Source: Diadophis punctatus similis (lineage: Eukaryota; Chordata; Lepidosauria; Squamata; Dipsadidae). From it: a stretch of DNA of 64,000 nt. Where the stretch lies: the NCBI GenBank assembly GCA_023053685.1, contig JALIGW010000002.1, positions 42,290,720 to 42,354,719 of the forward strand. The letters are read 5' to 3'. A program made the position numbers and the translations under genes. The notes beneath the pieces were generated by a model. That model was not told the origin of the DNA. It worked only from the letters and a program-made list of their open reading frames with translations, and searched no databases. Shown piece after piece: positions 1-14,230 of the stretch; the stretch's first letter is position 1, and every line of letters starts with the position of its first letter.

Positions 1-1870
1 CACATTCACCCAAAAGTCACTGAGAAACAACTTGAAATTGTTTCATAGGTTACTTAGGTACCAGGGCTTTCATAGATAACTAGTTTTTCCATGGCATCCG
101 TAGACTGGAATAATACATATATATTCAACAAGCAGATGTTGAATTTTTTTTCAGGAAAGCTCTTTCCATTATCATCAGCAGTTTTGAAGACATGCCTAAG
201 AAATATAAAGTTATGATGCATGCATAACCTACATTATCAGTAATTAAAACAGTTATTAAAGACAAACAATTTACAATACAGTTAATTAAGTAAGGTCATG
301 TACTGCCTCGGGACTTTGCTATTAACTAATAGCCCATCAAAATCTTACCAAGGCTCATGAATGAAACAGTCAACTGAGTTCCCAATATAAATATTCCAGC
401 AATCAAAATGAGATTAATGAAAGTAATCTGCAACATACATTGCTTAGGTTTTATATCACTGCCAACCACGACGCCTCTTCTGCATTTGGTTGAGTGCACC
501 TTACCTCCAATGCTTTTGGGCACTCTGAATTTGCAGCACAAAACACTAGCTAGACAGGGGCCTGATGTCTTGTTTGTGGAATCCATCACATGTTTGTGGA
601 AAGGTCATCTATACTTGTAAAAAGAAAAGTCCTGTCTAACTTCACAAAAGGACATACATTATTCATTATTTTAGGCTTCAAAGACATGGTGCTCTGTGCA
701 CATTCATCATGATCTCAAAAGTGGGTTTCTCCTTCAGAACAGAATACTAAAAGTTTACTTGTAAATATCTTAATTTTCTCTCAGAAAATCCATAATATTT
801 GAAAGAACGTTCACTTATCCTTGCTCACATGTTTAAGTGTCTCATCTGGATGCAAAATCTGTCCATGAGAAAAGTTCTAAGGATTTATACTAATAAACAA
901 GCTATATACTTTCACTGGGGTGTTCTTTCTGAAATGAAGAGAAAGGCTATTATGGGCATCAATCTCATTTTTATAAAGCTATCACGTTTTTATAAAACAA
1001 TTTCTTATAATATAAACTGACCCGTGATGAAAACCTCATTTACATTTACTTTAGAAGAAAATTTCATACACAGGTTCAAAAATAGATTTGTGCCCTCACA
1101 TTGAAAAACAAACAATTATACAAATATTTGTTTAATTCGTTTTCTTCGGATGAAAGGTTGAGTTTGGAATGATAGAACATGTAAAGTAAGAGTGGATAAG
1201 CATCTGAAAGAACGGCTAAAAATAACGGGCGGGATGATAGTGGCTATGATCATGTGATCAAAGCCCCACCCCTTTCTTATATCTGCATGGGCATGTAGAA
1301 AAGAGTCAGGGATTCTGTGCCACAGTCATCACCATGACTTTTATTACTCTTTCCTACTCCGTGGACAATCCACATCACTCATCAAGACAGTTTGTAATCC
1401 TAAAGTCACATCAGTCTGCCCCACACTTAGATCCTCCCAGGGTTTTCATTGTGGATATGCACAATAATTTAATATCATTATTAGATCATTTCATTTCATC
1501 ATTTTCTTCTGATGATAGGTTGAGTTGTTGGGAAAGGTTGCCTTTTCTCACGTAAGAAAGATGAAGCCACATCCTTAAATTCTTGGCTTGTTACTCTAAC
1601 ACTTTGGACATAAAGGTGTATGTTCAAATCATCATAGTGTCTGGGCTCAGATTTTAAAGAGGCTTAGGAATAAATTCCTAACCATCACTCTGTTTAACAA
1701 ATAATTCCCTCAACACTGTCAAACTATTTACTACGTCTGCACTACTATTAATCTTCTCATCGTTGCCATCACACATCTCCTCCCACTAATGACTGTATGA
1801 CTGTAACTTTGTTGCTTGTAACCTTACGATTTATATTGACTGGTTCCTAATATGATTTGATTGCTTATTT
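1..1870. other. Unique AT-rich DNA, no gene seen
   Basis: No recognisable exon, RNA gene or transposon end was found. Open frames here are short and have AT-rich, low-complexity composition. A weak 25-base similarity between about 1140 and 1500 is too short to call a repeat. Confidence 0.5.
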
Positions 1871-1879
1871 GTACCCAGA

Positions 1880-2966
1880 CAAGAGGTGGGTTCCTCCTGG
1901 TTCGGACCAGTTCGGCTGAACCGGTAGCAACCCACTGGTATCATCATGGAACTGATTCTGTCGGTGCTGGTCCATGGAAGCTGCCATCTTTTTTGGGAAT
2001 TTTTTTGGGGGGAAATGTTTTCCGGGTTTTTTCTTCTATGCATGCGCAGAAGCCAAGTTTCTGGCAAATTTCTGATCTAGCATAGATCATCTCCCCTGTG
2101 TGCTGGATCTCAGGATTCTTCCAGGCCTCTGAGGAAATGAACTGCAATAGTACACAGCCAATTTGTGTGCGCGATGGCTGTGAATTTTGGGAATTGTGGT
2201 TTGCATTACTAGCGAATGGCGAAGGCCATCTCAACCCTCAGCACTGCTCTGTGAATCGTTCTCTCTAGAAATGGTGTGTGTGGGAGGGGAGGGGAGGAAA
2301 TGGAAGGAAAGGAAAGGAAAGAAGGAGAGGAGAGAGGAGAGGAGAGGAGGAAGGAGAGGAAAGGAAAGGAAAGGAAAGGAGGGAGGAGAGGAGAAGAAAG
2401 GAAAGGAAAGAAGGAAAGGAAAGGAAAGAATGAAAAGGGGAAGGGAGGAAAGGGGAGGGGAGGAGAGGAAAGGAAAGGAATGGGAAGGGAAGGGGGAGGG
2501 AGGGAGGGGAGAGGAAGGAAGGGAAGCAGACAGGTAGGCCTGAAAGGTGGCTGAGCTCCCCCCCAGTGGTCCGTGGGATTTAAATTATGAATTTGGTGGT
2601 CCCTGAGGTCCAAATGGTTGGAGACCTCTAGTCTATCACACTCTTGGGCAAAGCGTGTGAGCCATTTCCTCCTTTCAGTGGTCCATGAAAATACATCCAT
2701 AGTATGTAGATAGTAAAGTTGAAAACATGTGAACAACATTTTTACAGAACTATAGTTACGTTGAGGCTGGATGTGACAAGGAATGGCTGGGAGGGGAGGG
2801 GCCAGGTGAGGCACTCCTTGACATGAGTGATATTGAGTTGGCCATACCCACCCAGTCACATGGCCACAAGGCCAAGTCTGCCCCAGTCACATGGCCATCA
2901 AGCCACACCCACAAAATAAGCCACACCCACAGAACCAGTAGTTAAAAAAATTAGAACCCACGACTG
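1880..2966. mobile_element. Degenerate hAT-type non-autonomous element with internal purine microsatellite
   Basis: The left end reads AAGAGGTGGGTTCCTCC and the right end AGAACCCACGACTG. These resemble the better preserved CAG-GGTGGG ... CCCACCCCTG termini of the copies at 25439 and 51452. The first 190 bases share the arrangement 'GGTTCGGACC ... ACCGGTAGC ... CATGCGCAGAAGCC' with the 25-kb copy. The middle is taken over by a purine tract, and 2800-2966 holds CACACCC-rich sequence typical of the right part of such elements. No convincing 8-bp duplication is visible. Family membership is inferred from the termini. Confidence 0.5.
2278..2530. repeat. Purine-rich (GGAAA/GGAGA)n microsatellite
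   Basis: About 250 bases of almost pure purine on the + strand, built from irregular GGAAA, GGAGA and GGGA units. Long open frames of K/E/R/G on the + strand and P/S/F/L on the - strand are composition artefacts. Such polypurine-polypyrimidine tracts can form triplexes. Confidence 0.9.
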
Positions 2967-2971
2967 ACCTG

Positions 2972-3140
2972 GACTATCATTAAGTGTTGTATCTTATGAT
3001 TCTTGACGAACATATCTTTTCTTTTATGTACACTGAGAGCATATGCACCAAGACAAATTCCTTGTGTGTCCAATCACACTTGGCCAATAAAAAAATTCTA
3101 TTCTATTCTATTCTATTCTATTCTATTCTATTCTATTCTA
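2972..3140 (+). mobile_element. LINE 3' tail (snake CR1-type) ending in (ATTCT)n
   Basis: The sequence ends TTGGCCAATAAAAAAATTCT and passes directly into nine ATTCT pentamers (about 3095-3140). It has the AATAAA-like terminal signal and pentamer tail expected of snake CR1 LINE 3' ends, which are known to seed AATAG/ATTCT microsatellites. No ORF2 coding sequence is attached, so this is a strongly 5'-truncated insertion. Confidence 0.55.
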
Positions 3141-4790
3141 ACTTTAATCTCCTCCCAGTTATCTTATTTCATACCATTATACACAATATCAGTGAATTTA
3201 TTTCATTATTTGGTCCTGGTTATGTGAAGAGCTAGAATTTTAATTCACGTTTGTGATAACAGAATAGTATTTGAATTTTAGTGGGGAACTAGAGGATGTA
3301 ATTGTAAGGCTGTGCTTTCATTCATGGTAATTTACAGCCACAGAGGACCCTAGGCAGCAGAATATTCAGTTCTATCTTCGTCTTCCTCTCCACAATCCAC
3401 AAACAAGTAAGAAAGAAGATCTTGGAACAATCTTTTTTTTAAATCTTTTTCTCTAAGATACATTATTGTTTTAGTTATAATTTATTTATATTTATTTCAA
3501 CATTAATTATTAATTTAAACCACATATATGAATATATGTATAATATTAAAATGCAAATCTGGTTTTTGTTTCTAATCATGTTATTAAAAATAGTTTATTT
3601 TTTTTATTTAAGGAGATCCTAAAACAATTTAAATACTGTACATTGTACTTTTCCATGAATATTTCTTTAGCATACTTTTTCAGATAGGCCAAATGACTGA
3701 GAAGCTACTTATTTCAATATGTGTGCACAAATTAATCTGAACTTTAGTGGAGTGTACTACTATCTTCTTCTGTTCCATGTACAAGCCTGCATGTTTTCAG
3801 AATATGTGCTTCTTCCTCCTCTTTGATGGATCAGAATAAGTAATCAACATTATTTGCTTTTAATCTTACCATATAGCTTCTTAAGAAAGCAGTGGTTTAC
3901 CATTGGTTTGTTTTAACAGAGCATAATCCGGAGCCAAAACTAGTTTTCAAGATTATAACACTAAAGCCTAGTTCCCTATGTAGTAGTTGTGCTGTTGAAA
4001 ATTGGCAAGGAAGACCCATTTTTAGATCCAGCATCAGCCATGAAGCTTTCTCATTGACTGTGGTTCATTCATAGTCTTTTGGCTCATACTAATTTACAGG
4101 GTGGCTGTTGAAAAATGTGAAGAAGTGCTACATACATCACCTTGAAGTTCTGGGGGAAAGGTAGGCAAAAACAACAGCAGAAGCAATAGGAACCTAGTTT
4201 AAAATAGGGTTAAAATAGTCTTAGGAACTTTCAGGCTCTTTTAGGAAGGAGGAACCCTTGGGAGGCTGATTCCAATTGCAGAAAACTTAACGGCTTTCTG
4301 TTCCACCTGGCTGCATTTTAGACTATTTAGTTAAAATATCAAAAATGTTTCAACACATGAATGACTGCCAGATTTAATATGATGATGACGTATGTGAGAA
4401 TAATCACAAAAATAGCATCTTAGACAAAAAATCAAATAAGCTCAATCAAAAGGCTTTTTCTAAGGAAATCTAGTAATGCATTTAGGAACCAATGATAATC
4501 TTGCTAAGGATAAAGCCGTTTTCCCTGATCTGGGTCCCTTCCACTCTTCCTATTTTATTTCTGTCTTGATCCAATCATTTTTTTTAAAGCCAAAACTCAG
4601 AATAAAAATTTGAAATATTTTTTAATTGTTTTATCTCAAATAATCCATCAGTGAATCTGTACCAATGCCTGTTTAAAAGAAAAATGAAAAAAAAAGTTTT
4701 CCATAAAACTCCAATCTACCAAATAGTGCAAGGAAAATAAACTGATTCTGCTTGTATTTATTAACTTCCTCAAACATACCTGTGTGATAT
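3141..4790. other. Unique AT-rich DNA
   Basis: No gene, RNA or transposon terminus recognised. The region holds AT-rich stretches (about 3430-3610) and scattered short frames only. Confidence 0.5.
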
Positions 4791-4792
4791 AT

Positions 4793-5242
4793 ACAATGCA
4801 TTCAGAAAGTATTCATACCCACTGCACTTTTTCCAATTTTGTTATACTGCAACCTGATTCTACAGTTGTTGAAATTCATTTTTTTTCTCAATTTACATTC
4901 AGTACCCCATAATGACAAAGCAAAAATAGAATTTTAGAAATGTCTGTAAATTTAATTAAAAGAAAAAAAACTGAAATATCACATTAGCATAAGTATTCAG
5001 ACTCTTCACTCAGTACTTTGTTCAAGCATCTTTGGCAGCAATTACATCCTCGAGTCTTTTTTGGCTATGACTGAAGAAGCTTTGCGAACCTGGATTGGGC
5101 AATTTTCTGCCATTCTTCTTTGCAAACCATCTCAAGCTCAGTCAGGTTAGATGACAACAATCAGTGGACAGTCATTTTCAGGCCCCTCCAGAGATGTTCA
5201 ATAGGGTTCAAATCAGGGCTCTGGCTGGTCCACTCTAGGTTT
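4793..5242 (-). pseudogene. Tc1-type transposase C-terminus with 3' terminal repeat, decayed
   Basis: On the - strand, 5240 down to about 5150 encodes W-T-S-Q-S-P-D-L-N-P-I-E-H-L-W-R, the conserved end of a Tc1 transposase in which the E of DLNPIE is the third catalytic residue. Translation then meets a stop after TVH. The sequence continues to a terminal repeat with 'CAGAATAAGTA'-like blocks and ends near ATGCATTCAGAAAGTATTC, close to the Tc1 terminus CAGTGCCTTCAGAAAG seen at 31560. The 5' part of the gene is missing. Tc1 transposases cut and paste at TA sites; this copy is dead. Confidence 0.8.
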
Positions 5243-5491
5243 TATAATATTTAAAAATATAATATATTTTTATAATAACCATGTTTTTTAGAAGATGTCA
5301 TTCCAATTCACCTCTGTCTTTTTTCTGGGCAAGAGGGTATAGTTCCGAAGAACTGTAGCTATTGATTATTTTATTTATTTATTTATTTATTAAAGCATTG
5401 TTTAAAATCCAAAGATTTAATGCCAGAGACTTATGTTTGCTTTGCCGCATGCCATCTTCCCTTCATCATCATTGTTAAGGAGTTATTGTGC

Positions 5492-6012
5492 TGTTAAGCA
5501 CATACACAGCGAAATGTTTTGTAGTAATGGTGTTGCAGTTTGATATGAATGCTAGTCAGTCAATAAACAGAATATCTTTAGTATGTACAAAATAGTTTTT
5601 ACTTGAATAGTAGCAAAGTTAAATAGGAAGTCCAAGTCATACACAGTTATCCAGTCAATGCGAAGTTTCTTCTTCTTGCCTATCTTTGTTTTAACTCACA
5701 AAGATTACAGCTATCACTGAATTCTATACTATCACAGATAGTTACTCTTCTTTTTCACAGCAATGCCACACAGCCATAAAGTAATCTATTGATCAGTAAA
5801 GCAGCACAGAGAGTCTTCAATCCGGAACACACCGTCAAACACAACCACCAATCATAAACCATCAACCATCAACCATCAACCACATTGAGCATGCTCTCTT
5901 GCTTGCTTATATAGTAATCATCCACAATGCATTTAAAGCAATATACACATAACAATGATTTGTGGCTTAATCATATATTAACACACCCAGTTGTTTGAAC
6001 AGGGTTCTAACA
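5492..6012 (-). mobile_element. Putative solo LTR (521 bp)
   Basis: Read on the - strand the segment begins TGTTAGAACC and ends GTGCTTAACA, giving TG...CA termini with the short TGTTA/TAACA inversion usual for LTRs. A TATATAAG box lies about 100 bases in (+ positions 5906-5915). No internal retroviral region adjoins it, and no exact flanking duplication is visible. The call rests on termini plus promoter geometry, and the superfamily is not determined. Confidence 0.4.
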
Positions 6013-7237
6013 GTCATCTTAGACTTTGAGAAGACTTGTGGGTGCAAACAGGAAACCATTAAACCTATATTTGGTCATCTCAAGACACAGAGGTTATCAA
6101 CATTTTCAATAATACTCAGGCATATATACTTTCAGTCATCATTCATATCAACTAAAATGAGAATTTAAATGGGTGAGCACATCTGTATGTACATATCAAA
6201 GGATAGGAAGTTCACACTACTAAGATAGCCTTCAATTTGAATTAAACTTTGTGATAGAACTGGCTGTATGATCCTGAGACTGGATTTTGTTAGGCCTCAG
6301 GTGGCTGCCTGGACTGTTAAATGGCATTCAAAATATATACTGTAGATCCCCTCATCACTATCTCATCAATCACTTACATTCTAACCATTTTCATGGGAGA
6401 AAACATTAAATGGCTCCCTGTAATGAATGTTAAGGCTTAGTACATTGCCCGTAATGATTTCTATTATATTAAACACTTATAGAGCTGCCCAATTAATGTG
6501 GAAGATTTAATAATGTACTCTCAATTGTGTTAGTCTTTGGGGCCTTTTTATCTCATTGCATCATTTTCCTGACCTGGGGGGCTACAGTGTTCACTATTAT
6601 TAGCCAATTAGTCTTTCTAGCTTTTGGCTCATGGAAGATAGATTCACTATATTTCTTAATTCTTGACAGTTTCAATTCCTTAACCTCCAAATTTCCCTTG
6701 ATAAATGACTCAGTGCCTTACCCTTTCTTCCAGTATTCCAGAGTGGCCCTATGGCCCTGCATTCTGAACTATGGTTATAATTTCCTCTGAATGTCAGTTT
6801 TTTAAGCTAACAATTTGTTAACCAATTTATCATAAATGCGCCAACATTTGTTCTTTTAATATTTTAAGATATGATTCATTTCTTTAAAATATGCATCTCT
6901 GTGGCTTCCTAAGCAATCATCATCAAAATTTAGTCTGGAACTTACTTTCTAATCATTGTCTGAACCTACTATTTTTATAGATCTTAATTCTGATCATATA
7001 TTAGTGCAGCTCACTATCAAGGACAGACAAAAAGCATCTATCCTGAGCTTGTCAACATCTCCTTACTGAAAGAATCTGACTTCTCACTTTCTCTTCCCAA
7101 GTAATTCTCTTCAGTATTATTAGCTTGAAAAATATCCCTTCCAACTCAGAAGAGGAGAAGCTGCTCAGGTGGAATTTTAAGTACTGCAGTATTGTGGAAA
7201 TACTCAGTGGTTGCGTATTTGTTATGCTATATAGAAA
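6013..7237. other. Unique AT-rich DNA
   Basis: No recognisable gene or repeat. The 87-residue frame at 6527-6790 is hydrophobic but matches no family I recognise and has no supporting context. Confidence 0.45.
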
Positions 7238-8060
7238 ATTCCAGCCTGGGAAGCCCCAGTCCAGCCACCCTCACTACCCTACACTCTGTCATGCCAACTT
7301 TTTTTCATCTCACTGCTGATGAGGTTCAGCCAGGCCCAGGGATGAAATGCTCCCGGTTCACTCGTGCCTATCAGTCATCGGAGAGTCGGTCGCGAAGGCA
7401 GTGCGAGGCTCTGCCCACCTGCCCGGATGCCGCCATTTGGGTTCTATTACCCTCTGCGCATGCACAGAACACTTTGGGCATGCGCAGAGGGTAAAAGAAC
7501 CCAAATGGTGGCATCCTGATGGGTAGGGGACCGGCTCTCCGACAACCAACAGGCACGAGTGAACCGGGAGCATTTCACCCCTGGCCTTTTGCAAAGAAAT
7601 GGCTAAAGGCAGCTGCTCAGAGGCAGCATCCTACAATGCCCATTTTTGCACACCTCTGGGGCAGGGTTAGATCACTGGAACTGTCTTCCCAATGGAAAAA
7701 AAGTGAGGGAGATCTCCCTCACATTCCAAAGGCTGTGCGAAGAGAATGCAGCTCTCCAAAGGGTGCACAGAGCAACATCAATTCTAAAAGAAAAGGTTTG
7801 GGCTTGACTTCCTGAAAGTTAAAACCACGGGAAGCCAAACCAAAGCCAATCTCCAAGGACGGTGGGGGAGAAAAGTGGGTGGGGGAGTTGCAGTATCCTT
7901 GTGCTTGGTTGTAAGTGTGGGCAGGCTGCCAAGTGCCCAAATTTTGATCACATGATCATGGGGTGCTGCAACAGCCAATAGTTCAAGTGCAGATCATAAA
8001 TCCCTTCATTTAGAACCATCGTAATTTCAAATGGTTGCTGAATGGATGCTTATAAAGTGA
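7238..8060. mobile_element. DNA-transposon-like repeat X, copy 1 (left-truncated)
   Basis: Shares ordered blocks with the copy at 50806-52842: 'GCCTGGGAAGCCCCAGTCC', 'CAGAGGCAGCATCCTA', 'AATGCCC', 'TTTTGATCACATGATCATG', and a right end 'GGTTGCTGAATG'. Shorter copies at 37204 and 45558 carry the left end CAGTCCTCAATTTATGACC, which is absent here. A foldback MITE interrupts this copy at 7337. The superfamily is unknown, because only the termini of the better copies (AGTCCTC ... GACTAC-like) are informative. Confidence 0.5.
7337..7583. mobile_element. Foldback hAT-type MITE (247 bp)
   Basis: Starts CAGGGATGAAATGCTCCCGG and ends CCGGGAGCATTTCACCCCTG, an inverted repeat with one mismatch in the first 20 bases. 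The arms extend about 60 bases, and inner blocks (CCATTTGGGTTC / GAACCCAAATGG and CATGCGCAGAGGGTAA with its complement) continue the symmetry to the centre, so the whole element can fold on itself. CAG...CTG ends fit the hAT superfamily. The flanks GCCAGGCC and GCCTTTTG do not form a clear duplication. Confidence 0.75.

Positions 8061-9743
<1,683 letters not shown>

Positions 9744-9839
<96 letters not shown>
9744..9839. repeat. (AT)n microsatellite, about 96 bp
   Basis: Pure AT alternation of about 48 units, the second such tract within 1.1 kb. Confidence 0.98.
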
Positions 9840-9840
<1 letters not shown>

Positions 9841-10280
9841 TGTATTATCACTAGATTCAGACTTGAGCTACGTATTCAAAACAAATATAACTTTATATAA
9901 CCAGATATACATCAGTCATCATTCTCATTCATTTTTGGTTTTCTGAATGGCCCCATTGCTTATTATGTACTCTCTCATTTTGTTCCCACCAACTGATTCT
10001 CATCATTTCATTGATACAACTCCTGGAGTCCTGTACTGATGAAATAGGCAGCATAGAAATTTAATACATAAATGAAACATCTAACAGAATAATATTTCCT
10101 TTAAATCATAATGTTGCACTATTTGCAAGAATCAACTTTCAAATTCCTCATTCCACAAAGGCATAAATAAAAGGAATTTATACTTAAGACTTATATTTTA
10201 GCCTTTTTACTTATAATTACTTTATGTTCATCCTTGTACCATCTTGTGGGGTTCTGATTGGCATCTGTTAATCTGTTAAA

Positions 10281-10522
10281 GAGCCGAGGTGGCGCAGTTG
10301 TTAGAGTGCAGCACTGCAGGCTACTTCAGCTGACTGCTAGCTGCCGTTCGGCAGTTCAAATCTCACCAGCTCAAGGTTGACTCAGCCTTCCATCCTTCCG
10401 AGGTGGGTAAAATGAGGACCCAGATTGTTGGGGGCAGTATTCTGACTCTGTAAACCGCTTAGAGAGGGCTGTAAAGCACTGTGAAGCGGTATATAAGTCT
10501 AAGTGCTATTGCTATTGCTATT
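10281..10522 (+). mobile_element. tRNA-derived squamate SINE, copy 1
   Basis: Starts GAGCCGAGGTGGCGCAGTTG, whose 'TGGCGCAGTNGTTAGAGTG' is the pol III A-box region. A B-box-like GCAGTTCAAATCTC follows. The body contains 'GGTTGACTCAGCCTTCCATC' and 'GTAAACCGCTTAGAGAGGG', and the copy ends in the short repeat GCTATT. Length is about 240 bp. These elements are transcribed by pol III and mobilised by a partner LINE. Seven copies lie in this window; the Sauria/Squam-type label is from general resemblance. Confidence 0.88.
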
Positions 10523-10737
10523 AATGAGCCCTGGTGGCGCAGTGGTTGGATTGCAATAGTGCATGCTAACTCTGCTCACAGCCTGGTGTTTGATCGCAGC
10601 TGGGCTCAAGGTTGACTTCTGACGTTAGTTAAATGAGGACCGAGATTGCTAGGGACAATATGTTAATATTGTAAACCATTCAGACAGTGCTGTAAAGTAC
10701 TGTGAAGCAGTATATAAGTGCTATTGCTATTGCTGTT
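10523..10737 (+). mobile_element. tRNA-derived squamate SINE, copy 2 (older, tandem to copy 1)
   Basis: Begins GAGCCCTGGTGGCGCAGTGG directly after the tail of copy 1 and ends GCTATTGCTATTGCTGTT. It is more diverged: the TTCAAATCTC block is altered to GTTTGATCGC and the central block is shortened. The same-orientation tandem suggests that one copy inserted into the simple-repeat tail of the other. Confidence 0.85.
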
Positions 10738-12223
10738 AGCCACTTATCTCGGTCAAATTTAAAATATAAATTTAAGTAACTAACTCAAATTCAATTGGTT
10801 TTACTGAACTTATCCAAGGCAGGATTAAATCCAGACTTGATCCTGATTTTATATTATTGCATTTATTCAGGCATGAATATCTTGCTTGGAAACCTTCTTT
10901 ACCATTTTGTTAGGATCTCTGAACTTGTTTCCCAAAGTTCTGTGCTGTTGACATCAATGGCTTGGCTAGATAGAAAGTAGGTTTTGTTTTATGTTCTTAA
11001 GTAACATTTTTATAAATAAGGAAATAAATATCAGGAGACTTTTTACTATAGAGAATGAGCCTTATGTCCTAAGAGCAGATCTATGCTCTTGAAGTGAAGT
11101 GCAAGCTGAAGACTCATTTGTGGTCCCCAGGCATTTGCACAGAAATTCAAGCTAATACTGTATGTATTGTGAGGCTTTTCATTGGCTTAGAAGTCATAAA
11201 CAGTGATGAAAACCAGCGTCATTCTTCCTTAGTGATGGGGAGAGTTGTATTTGGTAAATAGGGCAGAGCAGCACGGCCATTAAAGTGTTTTTTTTTAATA
11301 GTCCTGGGATACCCAGTACCAAAGTTTTAGTGTCGCTTTTAAGTGATTAGAATTCAGAGATGGTCCGTATAAGTAGCTCCTAGTTAGTTCAAGCAGAGCG
11401 TCTGCCTTTAGAACCTTTATCATTAGTTGCACATCTACCCCAATGTTCAGAGTGATTTCTTTACTAATGTACTTGTCTTTCTGATTACACAAACAGAAAC
11501 AGTGCCGTAATTTGATTCATTGGGGAACTTTTACTAAACAAAGCCTAATGCTTTCAGTAAATAATGACATAGAATAAATTAGCAGAGGGAATTTTAGATA
11601 CACTTGAGGACTTTTCTACCTACGAAAGAAAAAGGAATTGAAATCTAGGACACTAACAATTAAAGTAATTAAAGAAACACTTAAGTTGCTATGCATCACA
11701 ACAAAATGGGAAACTAGATTCTGTATGGGTATTTTTTTGCCTAATCCTTTTTTTAATTATTTCTTCCACACTCACCTACACAATTTTTCATCAACCTAGC
11801 CTTTTAAACAAAAATTATTAGTTCTTCTAGGATATCTCTTTTTTTTCTTTTTTAAGTGATCTCTCCCTTGAGAAACCTAAATATTTTGCATGTTCCTACA
11901 CTTTAAATGAAAAGATAAAATAAAACGCTGTGTGCTTACACAAATCATATCCACTGACAATTTTCAAAACATAAAAATAAAATGTTGCTATGTCAAATAT
12001 TGTCAGAATGCAACCAGCATAAAATAGCATACATCCTTATGTTATGCATTGAAATAAGATGGCATTTGCAACTATAAAGGCCCTGTTTGCTCAGAAAAAC
12101 AGGAGAATGTCTCTCTTCTCTCATAATAGTTTGCAATGCCAGGAGGAAATAGGGTATTATTTAAGAAATCCTTCTATAATGTAGCAAAGAGTAGATTCAA
12201 AGCAGAACAAGATATACAAATAT
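10738..12223. other. Unique AT-rich DNA
   Basis: No gene or repeat recognised. Only short frames are present, none with a family motif. Confidence 0.45.
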
Positions 12224-12480
12224 TGTGTAGTGGGCTTTAGCAGGCAAGAAACAGACCATAATAGATACAACAACATTTATTAACTGAAAACTGGAACTGA
12301 GGAACTGCAGGCAAATCCCTGTAATTTATACTCTGGGCCCACAGGGCCTTAACCAATCATAATACTTGAATACTTGAAAAAGCCCGCCCAAATATGAATG
12401 TTCTAAGTTTCCCTCCAAAACAGTTGGAGTTAACAGTTAGGGTCAGCTAAAGATTAGTTTCACTTTAGCAGGGCTTAACA
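12224..12480 (-). mobile_element. Putative solo LTR (257 bp)
   Basis: On the - strand it begins TGTTAAGCCCTGCTAAAG and ends CCCACTACACA, giving TG...CA termini. In transcriptional order it has TATAAA (+ 12325-12330) and then AATAAA (+ 12276-12281), about 45 bases apart, as in short LTRs with R between promoter and poly(A) signal. The flanks CAAATAT and CAACTAT differ at one of seven bases and may be a worn target duplication. No internal coding region is present. Confidence 0.5.
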
Positions 12481-14230
12481 CAACTATATATATTCAATAC
12501 ATAACAACAAATATCATTTTTAATAATTTTATTAAAAGTTTTACACTGCTAAAAGATAATATAAACAGAAGTCAGAAGGAAAAAAAGAATAGGAAAAATA
12601 CAAAATGCAAAAAACTAAAAAAGAAATTCTTTCAAAATTTAAGACACTTTTGCCAAACATCTTAAACTGGTGTGATTTCACCCCAAAATTTATCAAGCCT
12701 TAAGAAAGGATTTTGTCCACCATTCACTCCTAAAAGTGCTAAAATAAGTACTTCCTTGTAGAATAATATTCTAAGTTGCAGTTTATGTATGTGTAAATCA
12801 ATATGAAGTGTAAACACTACTGAAGAGTTTGGAATTTCCACTCATTTGTGTTTTCAAAAGATTACATGAAGAAGTCATTAAAAAAAGCATAGGTTTTAGA
12901 TTTAAAATATCTCCCATTACTGGAAAGTTGTTTAAAAATTGTTCATGTTTAATTAAACTGAAACTTTGTTTATCCGGTATGCACTACATGAACAAACAGA
13001 AAGAAATGAACAGGTAATAACAATAGAAAAAGAAAACTTTTAAAAGGAAGACAGAAAAGAAAGAAAAATGAAGACAGTATATCTATGTACGTATTTATAC
13101 CCATAAAAATGAACATAAAACGGGGAAATTCTGCAACTCTAAGTGAGTCTACATTTTGTTTTGGGCAGTATAACTGAATAAGATGGTATAAGCTTCTTCC
13201 TAGTTTCATCTTTACTTCCACAATGTCTATATGCAGTTGTTGCATGCATTATTGGAAGTAAACTTTATCCTTTTTTATATAAAAAGAGATAGAGGAAATC
13301 AAACATACCCTAATATTTTGCTAATAGGAAAATCACAGTGGGCTGAAAGCACCACAGCAGAAGAAATCCAGGAGGAAAATCATTTCCATAATTATGGAAA
13401 GCATTTCAAAGCAATGTACTGCTTTTGATTTACTATATTAAGTATTAAAATGCAATGGCGCATCACCATGGCAAAAACAACTTTTGTAAACAGAGATGAA
13501 CCAAAAAAGCTTTTAGCCCATTTCCTGAATCATAAATAAAGGGCTTCATATTCAGCTACTGGAAGAAACATAAAAAGGCACAGGACTACAAGATCTTTAT
13601 TGGATTACTCAGAGGTTTTAACCATCTCAAGCTATCATCACAGCTGATATAAATCATTAAAAATATTTCACATAGAAAAGCAATAGGGTTTTAATACAAC
13701 ATTGTCTTCTTTCCCCAGTATTTTTTTCTTTTAGGATTTTTTTTTAACAAAGCATTATAGAAACTATGCTTATTTATTAAATACAATTTATTATAAATAA
13801 TGACATGACTACACTTGACTCCCACCCTTCCTCCAAGGAGGTTAGGATAGCAAGTAACAGCTTATTGCCCTTCCACTCTTTTTTATTTTCTTATTATTCA
13901 AACACCGAAAGAGGGACCCATCTGGAAGCAAGCTTCAATCTGTTCTCTATCATTATAAAATGCAGAATAAATTACAGGAAGGAAGATTTTTAGGGGAGGA
14001 AATCCTAATAGTTAAGAACAGTTCAGCAGTGGAAACAACCACCAAGGGACATGGTGAGGTCCTCTTAGCTAGATGCACTCAAGCCAAAGTTAGCCTTCTA
14101 TCAAATTCTACACTTTAATTTGATTTCTGCATTGAACAGGGAACTAGACTTGGCTAAATGGCCTTTTCCAATTTCCTGATTCTACAGTTGGCTTACAATT
14201 GTTTATTATGGAAGTGAGGGTGGAGATGCT
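12481..14230. other. Unique AT-rich DNA
   Basis: A-rich stretch 12520-12660 and short frames only. No transposon terminus, RNA or exon was recognised. Confidence 0.45.

Noticed and set aside
1140..1530. Two similar TTTTCTTC-GATGA-AGGTTGAGT segments
   Set aside because: The similarity covers only about 25 bases and no larger unit is visible.
2187..2859. Long frames on both strands across the purine tract
   Set aside because: They follow the GGAAA/GGAGA microsatellite and consist of K/E/R/G or P/S/F/L runs.
6527..6790. 87-codon hydrophobic frame
   Set aside because: No family resemblance or gene context. Hydrophobicity is expected from T-rich codons.
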